From contig JAIXSE010000017.1 in NCBI GenBank assembly GCA_027484825.1, positions 62,001 through 126,000 of the forward strand: 64,000 nt of DNA, read 5' to 3'. The stretch comes from Rubrivivax sp. (GTDB lineage: Bacteria; Pseudomonadota; Gammaproteobacteria; Burkholderiales; Burkholderiaceae_C). A model generated the notes under the pieces. It searched no databases and was not told the DNA's origin. It saw only the letters and a program-made list of their open reading frames with translations. A program made the position numbers and the translations under genes. Of the stretch, positions 1-7,581 are shown piece after piece. The stretch's first letter is position 1. Each line of letters starts with the position of its first letter.

Positions 1-295
1 CCACGTCCTCGGTCAGGTCGAAATAGTGGCAGCCGGCTTCCAGCGCCATGTGGGCGGCGGGAATGGCCAGGTGGTAGGGCAGCGCATTCACCACGGTCTG
101 CTGGCCGCGCAGGGCAGCCGCCAGGGCGGGCTGGTGCTCGGTGTCCACCTGCTGCGTGCCGATGCCCTCCTGGGCCAGCAGGGCCAGGGCCTGCGCGTTG
201 CGGTCCATCACGGTGACTTGGTAGTCGCCGCTGCCATGCAGCAGTCGAGCGATGGTCTGGCCGATGTGTCCGGCGCCCAGCAGTGCCACTTTCAT
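1..295 (-). CDS. Saccharopine dehydrogenase-like NAD(P)-binding protein (N-terminal part, runs off window)
   Basis: The reading frame starts at the ATG ending at 295 and continues past base 1, so only the first 98 or so residues are visible. The N-terminus (MKVALLGAGHIGQTIARLL) is a Rossmann fold with a GxGxxG motif. It is followed by DRNAQALALL and VNALPYHLAIPAAHMAL, typical of the saccharopine dehydrogenase/lysine 6-dehydrogenase NADP domain. Such enzymes oxidise or reduce lysine-derived amino acids in the cytoplasm. It is divergent from an Lrp/AsnC regulator across a 151-bp gap containing a perfect dyad, which suggests local control by that regulator. The substrate cannot be decided from this fragment. 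Confidence 0.75.
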   Translation of the reverse strand, partial: MKVALLGAGHIGQTIARLLHGSGDYQVTVMDRNAQALALLAQEGIGTQQVDTEHQPALAAALRGQQTVVNALPYHLAIPAAHMALEAGCHYFDLTEDV

Positions 296-393
296 GAGGT
301 GTCTCCTTGTGTCCTGAATGCGAGGGAAGTGACTGGAGTCTCCCCAGGGCCGGTGACGAAAGAAAGCCTCAGTTCGTCGGAAAACACTGCTAG

Positions 394-410
394 GCTGACG
401 ATTCGTCAGC
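394..410. promoter_or_regulatory. Perfect inverted repeat, probable Lrp/AsnC operator
   Basis: GCTGACGA-T-TCGTCAGC has two perfect 8-bp arms around one base. The half-site TTCGTC recurs on the same strand at 373-378, 402-407 and 424-429. It sits between the divergent dehydrogenase and the Lrp-type gene, where an autoregulatory operator would be expected. Binding is inferred. Confidence 0.55.
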
Positions 411-446
411 TAACACCTGACATTTCGTCCAAACCGAGGGTTTGTC

Positions 447-917
447 ATGAGCAAGGCTTTGAGCGACGCCGCGCCGGCGGCACTGCGGGACCGGCTGGAC
501 CGCGACCTGATCACATTGCTGCAGGCCAATGCCCGGGAGTCCACCGCCAACCTGGCACGCAAATTGGGCATCGCCCGCACCACGGTGGTGGCCCGGCTGG
601 CGCGCCTGGAAGCGGAAGGGCTGATCGCCGGCTACACCGTGCGGCTGGGCGGGGAGGCGGTGGAGCGCGGCGTGCAGGCTTTTGTCGGCATTACGGTGGA
701 GCCTCGGGCCGGGCGGGAGGTGGTCAAGAAGCTCTCGCGCTTTCCGGAATTGCGACAGCTGGCGTCGGTCAGCGGCGCGTTCGACTACATGGCCACCCTG
801 CGGGCGGACAGCACCGCGCGTCTGGACGAACTGCTGGACGACATTGGAGAAATCGACGGCGTGCTCAAGACCCACACCTCGGTTCTGCTCGCCTTGCGGG
901 TGGATCGCAGCGCATAG
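447..917 (+). CDS. Lrp/AsnC family transcriptional regulator
   Basis: The 156-residue protein has the family's usual length. Residues about 18-65 form the AsnC-type helix-turn-helix (LDRDLITLLQANARES, then LARKLGIARTTVVARLARLE and GLIAGYTV). Residues 75-150 form the RAM ligand-binding domain (VQAFVGITVEP, LASVSGAFDYMATL, DGVLKTHTSVLL). These regulators sense amino acids and form octamers. Divergence from a saccharopine-dehydrogenase-like gene suggests a lysine or related amino-acid catabolic switch. Start chosen at the ATG after the dyad region; the next upstream frame would run through the dyad. Confidence 0.93.
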   Translation: MSKALSDAAPAALRDRLDRDLITLLQANARESTANLARKLGIARTTVVARLARLEAEGLIAGYTVRLGGEAVERGVQAFVGITVEPRAGREVVKKLSRFPELRQLASVSGAFDYMATLRADSTARLDELLDDIGEIDGVLKTHTSVLLALRVDRSA

Positions 918-1072
918 CCCCCGCATGTGAAGGGGACCCCGCCCAGCGGGAGAGAGGCTGGCGGGAACGTTCCGTGCCGAGGCGTCGGCCATCGACCGGC
1001 ATCTGCTTGTGAACGTGAGTAACACACGGCAAGGCAGGGCAAGCAGGGGTCGAGCCCGTCAACGGAACAGCT

Positions 1073-1088
1073 TGGCACGGCGTTTGCA
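1073..1088 (+). promoter_or_regulatory. Sigma-54 (-24/-12) promoter
   Basis: TGGCACG-N4-TTGCA matches the RpoN consensus. GG at 1074-1075 and GC at 1086-1087 have the required 12-base spacing. Transcription would begin near 1099, just ahead of the ribosome site AAGGAG (about 1108-1113) and the ATG at 1119. A 10-bp palindrome GGAACGTTCC at 964-973, about 110 bp upstream, could be an enhancer-binding site; that part is speculation. Confidence 0.72.
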
Positions 1089-1118
1089 CGTGAAGTCGGC
1101 CAGCTCAAGGAGCGCACC

Positions 1119-1253
1119 ATGTTGAAGACTGCACCCACCGCCAAGCGCGGACACCCTCTGATGATCGGACTCAAGGCGCTCGGCCTCATCGCCGTGGCCT
1201 GGGGCGCCGTCTACCCTGCCCTGCTCTGGGGGTTGGGCACGGTGCTGCCGTGA
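1119..1253 (+). CDS. Small single-pass membrane protein (44 aa) behind a sigma-54 promoter
   Basis: The ATG at 1119 follows AAGGAG at good spacing. The product is a short basic N-terminus (MLKTAPTAKRGHPLMIGLK) followed by one hydrophobic segment, residues about 16-41, with the motif WGAVYPALLWGLG. The end of that helix faintly resembles the N-terminal membrane segment of KdpC-type proteins, but no Kdp gene is present and this may be chance. It is too short for a confident family call. A second small membrane-protein gene follows 39 bp downstream on the same strand. RpoN dependence would place it under nitrogen, carbon or envelope stress control. Confidence 0.6.
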   Translation: MLKTAPTAKRGHPLMIGLKALGLIAVAWGAVYPALLWGLGTVLP

Positions 1254-1292
1254 GCGCACGCCGCCGACAGCTCACCCGTTGAAGGCACGATC

Positions 1293-1523
1293 ATGAAAGC
1301 CCCCCTGCATCTCCCCGGTTCCATGGCGGACGCCGGTTCACAGCGCCGCCAGGCCGCTGCGCGCCGCCTCTGGCGACGACGACTGCTGCGCACCGCCAGC
1401 ATCCTGCTGGCCGTGGCAGCGGTGTGGGCGGCGATGGCGCTGCTGAATGAAGCGGAAGGCGACCTGCGGCAGGTGCGGGCGATCGATCCTGATCCCGCGC
1501 CGATGCTGACCGCCCTCGCCTGA
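1293..1523 (+). CDS. Small membrane protein of unknown function (76 aa)
   Basis: A very basic N-terminal region (SQRRQAAARRLWRRRLLR, residues 16-33) precedes one transmembrane helix at about residues 34-52 (TASILLAVAAVWAAMALL). A short acidic tail follows, so the predicted topology is N-inside. GAAGG lies about ten bases before the ATG at 1293. It starts 39 bp after the 44-residue gene and is probably co-transcribed from the sigma-54 promoter. An internal ATG at 1323 is an alternative start. No family recognised. Confidence 0.45.
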   Translation: MKAPLHLPGSMADAGSQRRQAAARRLWRRRLLRTASILLAVAAVWAAMALLNEAEGDLRQVRAIDPDPAPMLTALA

Positions 1524-1580
1524 GGGCCGAGGCCACCGCGCGATCACCGGGCGCACGATTACCGGGCGAGCGGACATCTG

Positions 1581-1599
1581 GGGCGCCCCCCTGGCGCCC
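1581..1599. terminator. GC-rich hairpin between convergent genes
   Basis: GGGCGCC-N5-GGCGCCC forms a 7-bp stem in the gap between the small membrane-protein pair and the convergent ABC permease. There is no clear T-tract, so this is only terminator-like. Confidence 0.3.
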
Positions 1600-1643
1600 G
1601 GTTGCCTGACGCGCTTCAACCGTCACGCTTTAGCCGACGCGCA

Positions 1644-2531
1644 TCAGCCTGCACGACGGCGCTGCCACACCATCAGCGCGAAACACCCGACTGCCACCAG
1701 CAGCCCGCCGATGAAGTGCGCGCTCCAGGTCGCCTGCAGGGCCATCAGCATGTCCCGCGGCGCCCACTCCGGGAAGCGGTAGAGGGCGTCGTAGAGCTCC
1801 TCCATCGGCAGGCTCTTGGTGCCCGCCGGGAACGTCGCCAGACCGGGCGCTCCTGCGACCAGCGCCACCTTGGCCCCCTGGACCTGCTCGCCCAGCAGTT
1901 GCAGCACACCCTGCGCGTCATAAAGCTTGATCAGGCCGCCCACGCCAAACACCAGCAGCGGGGCGCCCCAGCGCTTGAGCCAGGCGCTGGCCGCCATCAA
2001 GGCCAGCAGGAAGGGGGACAGCCACAGCAGCGCCAGCACCAGGCCGACCGCCAGCCGCGCGACAAACCACAGCGCGGCAGGGCCCAAACCGGCCCACTGC
2101 ATCTGACGCAAGCCCTCGGCGCCCAATTCCTTGTAGGCCATGGCCACGCCCACCACCGCGCCGCCCACTGAGGCGAGCAGCAGCGCGGCCAGCGGCAGCA
2201 GCACGGCGTGGGCCAGCAAGGGCGCGGCCAGGCTCTGCGTGTCGGAGCCGGGCAAGGATTTCCAGAACTCGATCGAGCGGTCCTGCTGGTCGCGGCGCGC
2301 CAGGCCGATGAGCTGGTAGAGGGTGGTGGCCAGTGTCACCGCCAGGACCAGCCACAGGGTGAGGCCGGCGCTGATCAGCGCGATCGGCTCCGGGGCCACC
2401 AGGTCCAGGCCGCTGACCTGGCTCACCGGCACCAGGGCCAGCAGCAGCACCACCGGGATGAAGATGACGCACATCCAGCCACGGCGGTACTGGATCCACT
2501 CGCGCAGCAGCAGGGTATTGAAGAGGGTCAT
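1644..2531 (-). CDS. ABC-2 type transporter permease
   Basis: The 295-residue protein has about six hydrophobic segments (for example FIPVVLLLALVPV, ALISAGLTLWLVLAVTLATT, LLPLAALLLASVGGAVVGVA, LLVAVGCFALMVW). It carries the FWKSLPGSDTQSLAA loop seen in permeases paired with YtrA-type regulators. It lies 18 bp downstream of the ATPase gene and belongs to a regulator-ATPase-permease operon. These systems export peptides, lipid-linked compounds or antibiotics; the substrate cannot be read from sequence. Confidence 0.85.
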   Translation of the reverse strand: MTLFNTLLLREWIQYRRGWMCVIFIPVVLLLALVPVSQVSGLDLVAPEPIALISAGLTLWLVLAVTLATTLYQLIGLARRDQQDRSIEFWKSLPGSDTQSLAAPLLAHAVLLPLAALLLASVGGAVVGVAMAYKELGAEGLRQMQWAGLGPAALWFVARLAVGLVLALLWLSPFLLALMAASAWLKRWGAPLLVFGVGGLIKLYDAQGVLQLLGEQVQGAKVALVAGAPGLATFPAGTKSLPMEELYDALYRFPEWAPRDMLMALQATWSAHFIGGLLVAVGCFALMVWQRRRAG

Positions 2532-2549
2532 GGGAGGGGCTCCGCGCGT

Positions 2550-3422
2550 TCAGGCTTCCCGGGCCTGGATTTCAGGCTTGCGGGTGAGGGCCATGAAGAG
2601 ATCAACGAGATTGGGCCGCAGACGCTGGCCCAGCTGACTGATGGACTCCGGCGGCGGACCGTCAAACAGGGCGGCCGGGCGGCCCTGCACGCGATAGCGC
2701 AGCAACGGGTGCCCGGCGGCCACGGCAGCGGCGGCTTCGGGGTCGTGGGAGAGCGCCACGAAACGCTGGTCAATCTCGGCCAGGCTGATGTTAAGCACCA
2801 CGCGGCCCTCGTCCAGCATGATCACGTCGGACAGCAGGGTCTCCACTTCCTCCACCTGATGGGTGGAGATGATCACGCTGCGCTGACCGTCGCACCATTC
2901 GTCGATCAGCATTTCATAGAAGCTCTTGCGGGACATCACATCCAGCCCGAGGGTGGGTTCATCCAGCACCATCAGCCGGGCATCGATGGCGGCCACCAGG
3001 GCCAGATGGAGCTGGGTGACCATGCCCTTGGAGAGGTGGCGCACCTTGTCCCGCTCGGTCACCGAGGTGCGGCGCAGCAGGGTGCGGGCCCGGTCGGCAG
3101 AGAACCGGGGCTGCAGGCCGGCCATCAGGGTGATGAGGTCTCCGGCACGGGCCCAGCGCGGCAGCACGGCGACGTCCGGGATGTAGCACAGGGACTGGAG
3201 CAGCTCGGCGCGGTGAGCATGCGGGTCCAGCCCCAGCACCTTGAGCTCGCCCTTGACGGCCTTGGTGCCGACCAGCGCCTTCATCAGCGAGGTCTTGCCG
3301 GCTCCGTTGTGGCCCAGCAACCCGACGACCCGACCCGCCGGGATGCTGAAGCTCACCTCCTGCAAGGCGGCCTTGCGGCCATAGTGGAGACTGAGGTTGC
3401 GCGCCTCGATCAGGTGGGTCAT
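2550..3422 (-). CDS. ABC transporter ATP-binding protein (ABC-2 exporter)
   Basis: The start ATG at 3422 is preceded by GGGAGC and gives 290 residues beginning MTHLIEARNLSLHYGRK. Walker A is GHNGAGKTSLM, the signature region HLSKGMVTQLHLALVAA is a variant of LSGGQ, Walker B is LMVLDEPTLGLD, and the H-loop is IISTHQVEE. The last 80 residues form a C-terminal extension typical of YtrB/CcmA-like exporters. The upstream in-frame extension is proline-rich, lacks homology features and is rejected. It powers the adjacent permease. Confidence 0.9.
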   Translation of the reverse strand: MTHLIEARNLSLHYGRKAALQEVSFSIPAGRVVGLLGHNGAGKTSLMKALVGTKAVKGELKVLGLDPHAHRAELLQSLCYIPDVAVLPRWARAGDLITLMAGLQPRFSADRARTLLRRTSVTERDKVRHLSKGMVTQLHLALVAAIDARLMVLDEPTLGLDVMSRKSFYEMLIDEWCDGQRSVIISTHQVEEVETLLSDVIMLDEGRVVLNISLAEIDQRFVALSHDPEAAAAVAAGHPLLRYRVQGRPAALFDGPPPESISQLGQRLRPNLVDLFMALTRKPEIQAREA

Positions 3423-3489
3423 GCGTGCTCCCGATGGCGGAGAGGGGGGGTGAGGGGGACGGGATGGGCGTTGACAGCAGCGGGCGACA

Positions 3490-3840
3490 TCATGCGTCCT
3501 CCCAATGCAGGTCTTCGGGGCCGAGGCCCAGTCGTTGGAGTTTCTCCCGCAGCCGGGGCCATTCATCTCGCAGGAAGTGTTCCCGCTCGGCTTGCAGCAG
3601 CCGGCGGCGAGCGCCGCTGCGCACATACATGCCCATGCCGCGGCGGCTTTCCAGCAGGCCTTCGTCCACCAGGGACTGGAGCGCGCGGCTGACGGTCAGC
3701 GGGTTGATGACATACCGGCTGGCCAGCACCCGGACCGAGGGCATGGCATCGCCTTCATGGGGATCGCCCTCCAGGAGCTGCGCGGCCAGTTGGTCGGCAA
3801 GCTGCTGGTAGATCGGCGCATGGTCGTTCCAGCTATGCAT
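3490..3840 (-). CDS. GntR family regulator, YtrA subfamily
   Basis: The 116-residue protein has the short YtrA architecture. The GntR winged helix spans residues about 8-75 (PIYQQLADQLAAQLLEGD, MPSVRVLASRYVINPLTVSRAL, GLLESRRGMGMYV). A 40-residue dimerisation tail without a large effector domain follows. YtrA-type repressors usually control an adjacent ABC-2 exporter, which here lies 67 bp downstream. The dyad immediately upstream is a good autoregulatory operator candidate. Confidence 0.9.
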   Translation of the reverse strand: MHSWNDHAPIYQQLADQLAAQLLEGDPHEGDAMPSVRVLASRYVINPLTVSRALQSLVDEGLLESRRGMGMYVRSGARRRLLQAEREHFLRDEWPRLREKLQRLGLGPEDLHWEDA

Positions 3841-3861
3841 CGGTCAAGGCGCCGGAGCGCC

Positions 3862-3885
3862 GGTGTGTTGGTGAGGTAGCACACC
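3862..3885. promoter_or_regulatory. Inverted repeat upstream of the YtrA-type regulator
   Basis: GGTGTG-N12-CACACC spans 24 bp, starting 22 bp upstream of the regulator start. A possible minus-strand -10 (TATGGT) overlaps one arm. Position and symmetry fit a GntR operator; binding is inferred. Confidence 0.4.
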
Positions 3886-4063
3886 ATAACGATAGCGGCG
3901 GGGCGGACGCCAAGGGGGGGCGACGAAATGCAGAAAAGGGGGGATGAGGTGCAGGGACGGGGCTCCGCCAAAGACGGCCTCACACATAATGACCCAGCAG
4001 CCCCCAAGCACTGCGATGCAGCAGCGCCGGGCGCCTGCCCCGTCCCACTCCCAGGACCGCATC

Positions 4064-4621
4064 ATGCAACCGGTGGATTCGTTCGACGACGTCATTCGAG
4101 AACCCGGTCGAGTGTTCCGGGACGTCGGCCCCATTTCAGACCTGGACCTGTGCCCGTCCGGTTTTGCAGTCCGATCTTCAGCCAACGAAGGGCTGGATGA
4201 GTTGCGGGGCATGCGGCGCCTGGATCTGGCCGCAAGCCGGCAGTGGATGGATGCCGGCGCCCTGCGCCGGATGAGTCCTTGCGGCGCATGGCACTTCGCC
4301 CCGTCGATCATGCTGATGGCGCACAGGCACCTGGACCGTTTCGAATTTGCTGAGCTGTTGCAGCTGTTCGTTTTCAAGGACGCCGCTCGCGACCTGGCGC
4401 ACTTCAAGCCGCTGGGGGCCGGGTGGGAAGAGATGGGGTTGATGCAATGCCTCGACCGCACACCTTCGGCCAATCTTGGGATGGACTGGCGTCGTCGGTA
4501 CCTGAGTTTCTTCTCGACCGTGGAGAGAAAGGCCGTGGTGGCCTTCCTGCATTGGCTGCAGGCGCAATGGCCGGGCGATCCGGATATCGGCGCGTCCATC
4601 AATGCCATCTGGGCTGGGTGA
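4064..4621 (+). CDS. Hypothetical protein, possibly DUF6714-like
   Basis: The ATG at 4064 is preceded by AGGA at 8 bp and gives a soluble 185-residue protein, MQPVDSFDDVIREPGRVF. Earlier in-frame ATGs at 3944 and 3989 lack a ribosome site. The order of motifs (W at residue 60, a PSIMLMAHRHLD helix, a late helix RKAVVAFLHWLQAQWP) recalls DUF6714 proteins, where a helical domain holds a tyrosine-rich patch. The match is by eye and weak. No signal peptide or membrane segment. Function unknown. Confidence 0.6.
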   Translation: MQPVDSFDDVIREPGRVFRDVGPISDLDLCPSGFAVRSSANEGLDELRGMRRLDLAASRQWMDAGALRRMSPCGAWHFAPSIMLMAHRHLDRFEFAELLQLFVFKDAARDLAHFKPLGAGWEEMGLMQCLDRTPSANLGMDWRRRYLSFFSTVERKAVVAFLHWLQAQWPGDPDIGASINAIWAG

Positions 4622-4843
4622 CGGCTCGCTTCTTTTGCGCCATCACGCTCGCCCGCTGGCCAGCTTTGGCATGGGTGCCCACGAACGGTGTTGCTGTAGG
4701 GCGACCGTGATGCCAGCAATCTGCGGGGACGGCCAGGATGTTCAGCAACCCAGCCAGCCGAAATCGGCATTGCACAGATGATGCCGTCGAGCGGTGACGC
4801 TAAATTGGGCCGTCACGAGCACCTTCTATCAAGGACCACTGCA
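4622..4843. other. Intergenic region with possible promoter
   Basis: No gene is supported here. An inverted repeat GTGACG (4794-4799) / CGTCAC (4811-4816) encloses TAAATT at 4801-4806, a possible -10 element for the small ORFs that follow. No convincing -35 was found. Confidence 0.3.
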
Positions 4844-4954
4844 GTGAAAGTCCACCCAACGGAAGCCGCTGTGGGTCAACATGAGCCGGCAGTGACGGCA
4901 GGAACCAGCCCCGAGACGACCACCCGATCCCAAAGACGACGGATCCACCAATGA
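4844..4954 (+). CDS. Possible leader-like small ORF (36 aa)
   Basis: A GTG at 4844 sits 8 bp after AAGGA (4831-4835). The frame encodes 36 hydrophilic residues ending TTTRSQRRRIHQ. Its stop overlaps the start of the next ORF as ATGA (4951-4954), the usual sign of translational coupling. No family; it could be a leader peptide or chance. Confidence 0.3.
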   Translation: MKVHPTEAAVGQHEPAVTAGTSPETTTRSQRRRIHQ

Positions 4955-5130
4955 CAGAAGCGCAATCCCGTCAGAAAGCAAGTGTCAGCGCTTCTCGCTC
5001 GCCGCTTGGGAGCAACCCAATGGCGAAGTTTGCGGACCAAAGATCGAATGCGGCCCTTAACAAGTTCATCCTGCTGCCAGCGTCAATCATTGTCGTGCTT
5101 GCGATTGTTTGGGCGCTGTTCTTCAAGTAG
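4951..5130 (+). CDS. Small C-terminally anchored membrane protein (59 aa)
   Basis: Residues 1-37 are polar (MTEAQSRQKASVSASRSPLG, then MAKFADQRSNAALNK). Residues 38-58 form one hydrophobic helix (FILLPASIIVVLAIVWALFF) that ends one residue before the stop, a tail-anchor arrangement. The ATG overlaps the stop of a 36-codon ORF, so it may be translated by coupling, as no strong ribosome site precedes it. Unknown function. Confidence 0.45.
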   Translation: MTEAQSRQKASVSASRSPLGSNPMAKFADQRSNAALNKFILLPASIIVVLAIVWALFFK

Positions 5131-5153
5131 CTTTGTACCCCCGCCAGCCGCTC

Positions 5154-5816
5154 ATGCCTGGCCCCTTCCTGGCCCGCCCGCCTCGCAGACGACTGATCGC
5201 GGGAGCCGCACTGGCGCTGCTCGTACAGGCCGGCTGGGTGGTCATGCTGCGCCTGGAGCATCGAGCGCCAGCGACCGACGCACCGGCCGCAGGCCTGCAG
5301 GTTCGCTTGCTTCAGCCCGCGGTCTCGCCCCCTGCACCCGAACAGGTGACACCACCAACGCCCACGGCCACGCACCTCCCGGGTGTCAAAGACGTCAAGC
5401 CGCTTGAATACGAGTGGCCACTCGCTGGATCGGAATTCCCTTCCTCGTCAAACACGGTCGCCGGTCCCGCACCTGCCGCACCGACGCGAGACCCCTCCGA
5501 GCGTCGCTCGTCAACGCTGAATCTGGCGCTTCCACCGCCGCGCGCCGCATCCGGCCCTCGCGACTCCATGGCGGAGATGGCGGTCCGGGATCCGCGCGCC
5601 AACAGCGAGCGTCACGGCGTGGAGTGGGCGGTGCAGGACGGCGCAGGTACCCTGCCGGTCGTGGTGCAGGCAGGGACAAGCGGCTCAGGCACCACGCTGA
5701 TCCGGCAAGGCAGCAAGTGCACACGTGTCATTGAAAACCGCGTGGCAGCCCTTCACCCGATGGATGAGCGACTACGGGGAGCGCCCGCTCTGTCCGGAAG
5801 CTGTTTCACCCGCTGA
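5154..5816 (+). CDS. Hypothetical proline-rich membrane-anchored protein
   Basis: The ATG at 5154 gives 220 residues. A basic N-terminus and one hydrophobic segment (LIAGAALALLVQAGWVVML, residues 14-32) are followed by a long Pro/Ala-rich periplasmic linker, then a C-terminal region with SSTLNLALP, DPRANSERHG, IRQGSKCTRVIENR and a terminal GSCFTR. The two cysteines in that tail may form a disulphide. This pattern (LNLxLP, DPRAN, G-x-C, C-terminal C) recurs in hypothetical proteins of betaproteobacteria and xanthomonads as I recall them. Function unknown. Confidence 0.65.
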   Translation: MPGPFLARPPRRRLIAGAALALLVQAGWVVMLRLEHRAPATDAPAAGLQVRLLQPAVSPPAPEQVTPPTPTATHLPGVKDVKPLEYEWPLAGSEFPSSSNTVAGPAPAAPTRDPSERRSSTLNLALPPPRAASGPRDSMAEMAVRDPRANSERHGVEWAVQDGAGTLPVVVQAGTSGSGTTLIRQGSKCTRVIENRVAALHPMDERLRGAPALSGSCFTR

Positions 5817-5867
5817 TCCTGCCTCCCGGCAGCGCGTCGCTCCCCCCGCGGCCCTGCCCCCGGACCT

Positions 5868-6551
5868 TCAGTCGAGGTATTTCAACCCGGCCTTTTCCAA
5901 GGGCTCCCGCATCTTGTACATGTCGAGCCCCAGCACCCCAGCGGCGAGCTGCTCACGCTTGGCGCCTTCGTTGGCCTCCCGCGCCTGAGCTGCGGCCAAG
6001 GTCTTGGCGGCCAGGCGGCGAGGGACACACACCACTCCGTCGTCGTCCGCCACGATCACATCCCCCGGCGTCACCCACATGCCGGCGCACACCACCGGAA
6101 TGTTGACCGAGCCCAGCGTCGCCTTGATGGTGCCCTTGGCTGAGATGGATTTGCTCCAGACGGGGAATCGCATCTCCGTCAGCGTTTTGACGTCGCGCAC
6201 GCCAGCATCAATGATCAGGGCACGCGCGCCGCGCGATTGGAAACTTGTCGCCAGCAGATCGCCGAAGTAGCCATCGGTGCACTCGGCGGTGATGGCGGCA
6301 ACCACGATGTCACCCGGCTGGATCTGCTCCGCTGCCACATGCATCATCCAGTTATCCCCGGGATGCAGCAGCACGGTGACGGCGGTCCCGCTCACCTGAG
6401 CCCCGGCGTAGATGGGCCGCATATAGGGCTTGAGCAGGCCCACGCGGCCCATGGCTTCATGCACGGTGGCCGACCCCAGTGCGGCCAAGGCATCCGCCGT
6501 TGCGCGGTCCGTGCGTTCGATGTTGCGATAAACGACACCCAGCTCGTACAT
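5868..6551 (-). CDS. galC: 4-carboxy-4-hydroxy-2-oxoadipate aldolase (GalC/LigK, RraA fold)
   Basis: The 227-residue protein matches the class II CHA aldolase family: [53 protein letters not shown], then [12 protein letters not shown] with the Arg-Asp pair that binds substrate and metal, and [19 protein letters not shown]. The enzyme splits 4-carboxy-4-hydroxy-2-oxoadipate into pyruvate and oxaloacetate and also decarboxylates oxaloacetate. It is the last step of the gallate and protocatechuate 4,5-cleavage routes. It follows ligJ by one base and closes the operon. Confidence 0.93.
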   Translation of the reverse strand: MYELGVVYRNIERTDRATADALAALGSATVHEAMGRVGLLKPYMRPIYAGAQVSGTAVTVLLHPGDNWMMHVAAEQIQPGDIVVAAITAECTDGYFGDLLATSFQSRGARALIIDAGVRDVKTLTEMRFPVWSKSISAKGTIKATLGSVNIPVVCAGMWVTPGDVIVADDDGVVCVPRRLAAKTLAAAQAREANEGAKREQLAAGVLGLDMYKMREPLEKAGLKYLD

Positions 6552-6552
6552 G

Positions 6553-7581
6553 TCAAAGCCCCTTCGTGGTCAGCTGCGCGTCCAGGCGCGGGAACACACG
6601 TCGCGCGTTGCCCTCGAACACGAGGTGACGCTGCGCCTCGTTGAGATGCGGCGTGGCTTCGATATAGCGCCGCGTGTCATCGAAATAATGACCGGTTTGC
6701 GGATCCACGCCGCGCACGGCGCCGATCATCTCGGACGCAAACAACACGTTCTCCACCGGGATCACGCCGGTCAGCAGGTCGATGCCGGGCTGGTGATAGA
6801 CGCAGGTGTCAAAGAAGATGTTCTTGAGCAGATGCTCCTCCAGCAGCGGTTTTTTCAGCTCCTGCGCCAGGCCCCGGAAGCGCCCCCAGTGATAGGGCAC
6901 CGCGCCGCCCCCATGCGGGATCAGGAAGCGCAGGGTCGGGAAGTCCTTGAACAGGTCGCCGGACAGGCACTGCATGAAGGCGGTCGTGTCGGCGTTCAGG
7001 TAGTGCGCGCCCGTCGTGTGAAAGCAGGCATTGCAACTGGTGGAGACGTGGATCATGGCCGGGATGTCCAGCTCGACCATCTTCTCGTACAGCGGGTACC
7101 AATGCCGATCGGTCAGCGGCGGGCTCGTCCAATGACCGCCCGACGGATCGGGATTGAGGTTGATGCCCACAAACCCGTACTCCTTGACGCAGCGCTCCAG
7201 TTCGGGAATGCAGGTGGCCGGCGCCACGCCCGGGCTTTGCGGCAGCATGGCCGCACCGACGAAATGCTCCGGGAACATCTCACTGACGCGGTGGCACAGT
7301 TCATTGCAGATCGCTGCCCAGGTGGCCGAGGTCTCGAAGCCGCCGATATGGTGGGCCATGAAGCTGGCGCGGGGGCTGAACACGGTCAGGTCGATGCCGC
7401 GCTCGCGCATCTTGGCGAGTTGGTTGGTCTCGATGGATTCGCGCAAGTCGTCGTCGCTGATCTTCAGCGCGGCCGGTGAGGGCGTCACGCCCGGATCCTT
7501 CAGGCTCGCAATCTGCAGGTCTCGCCAGGCGCCCAGCGCCGCGGGCGCGGTGGTGTAGTGGCCGTGTACGTCGATGATCAT
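6553..7581 (-). CDS. ligJ: 4-oxalomesaconate hydratase, LigJ-type amidohydrolase
   Basis: The 342 residues are the normal LigJ length. Zinc ligands are visible in [11 protein letters not shown] (His6, His8), in [13 protein letters not shown] and in [19 protein letters not shown]. The conserved [17 protein letters not shown] closes the active site. The enzyme hydrates the isomerised ring-cleavage product of gallate or protocatechuate 4,5-cleavage to 4-carboxy-4-hydroxy-2-oxoadipate. The start overlaps the upstream gene's stop, showing translational coupling. Pseudomonas uses a different (PIG-L type) GalB for this step, so this locus follows the Sphingobium/Comamonas scheme. Confidence 0.93.
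   Translation of the reverse strand: MIIDVHGHYTTAPAALGAWRDLQIASLKDPGVTPSPAALKISDDDLRESIETNQLAKMRERGIDLTVFSPRASFMAHHIGGFETSATWAAICNELCHRVSEMFPEHFVGAAMLPQSPGVAPATCIPELERCVKEYGFVGINLNPDPSGGHWTSPPLTDRHWYPLYEKMVELDIPAMIHVSTSCNACFHTTGAHYLNADTTAFMQCLSGDLFKDFPTLRFLIPHGGGAVPYHWGRFRGLAQELKKPLLEEHLLKNIFFDTCVYHQPGIDLLTGVIPVENVLFASEMIGAVRGVDPQTGHYFDDTRRYIEATPHLNEAQRHLVFEGNARRVFPRLDAQLTTKGL

Noticed and set aside
1119-1253. Degenerate kdpC remnant
   Set aside because: Resemblance is limited to about ten residues of one hydrophobic helix; no other Kdp sequence is present and the ORF has its own promoter and ribosome site.
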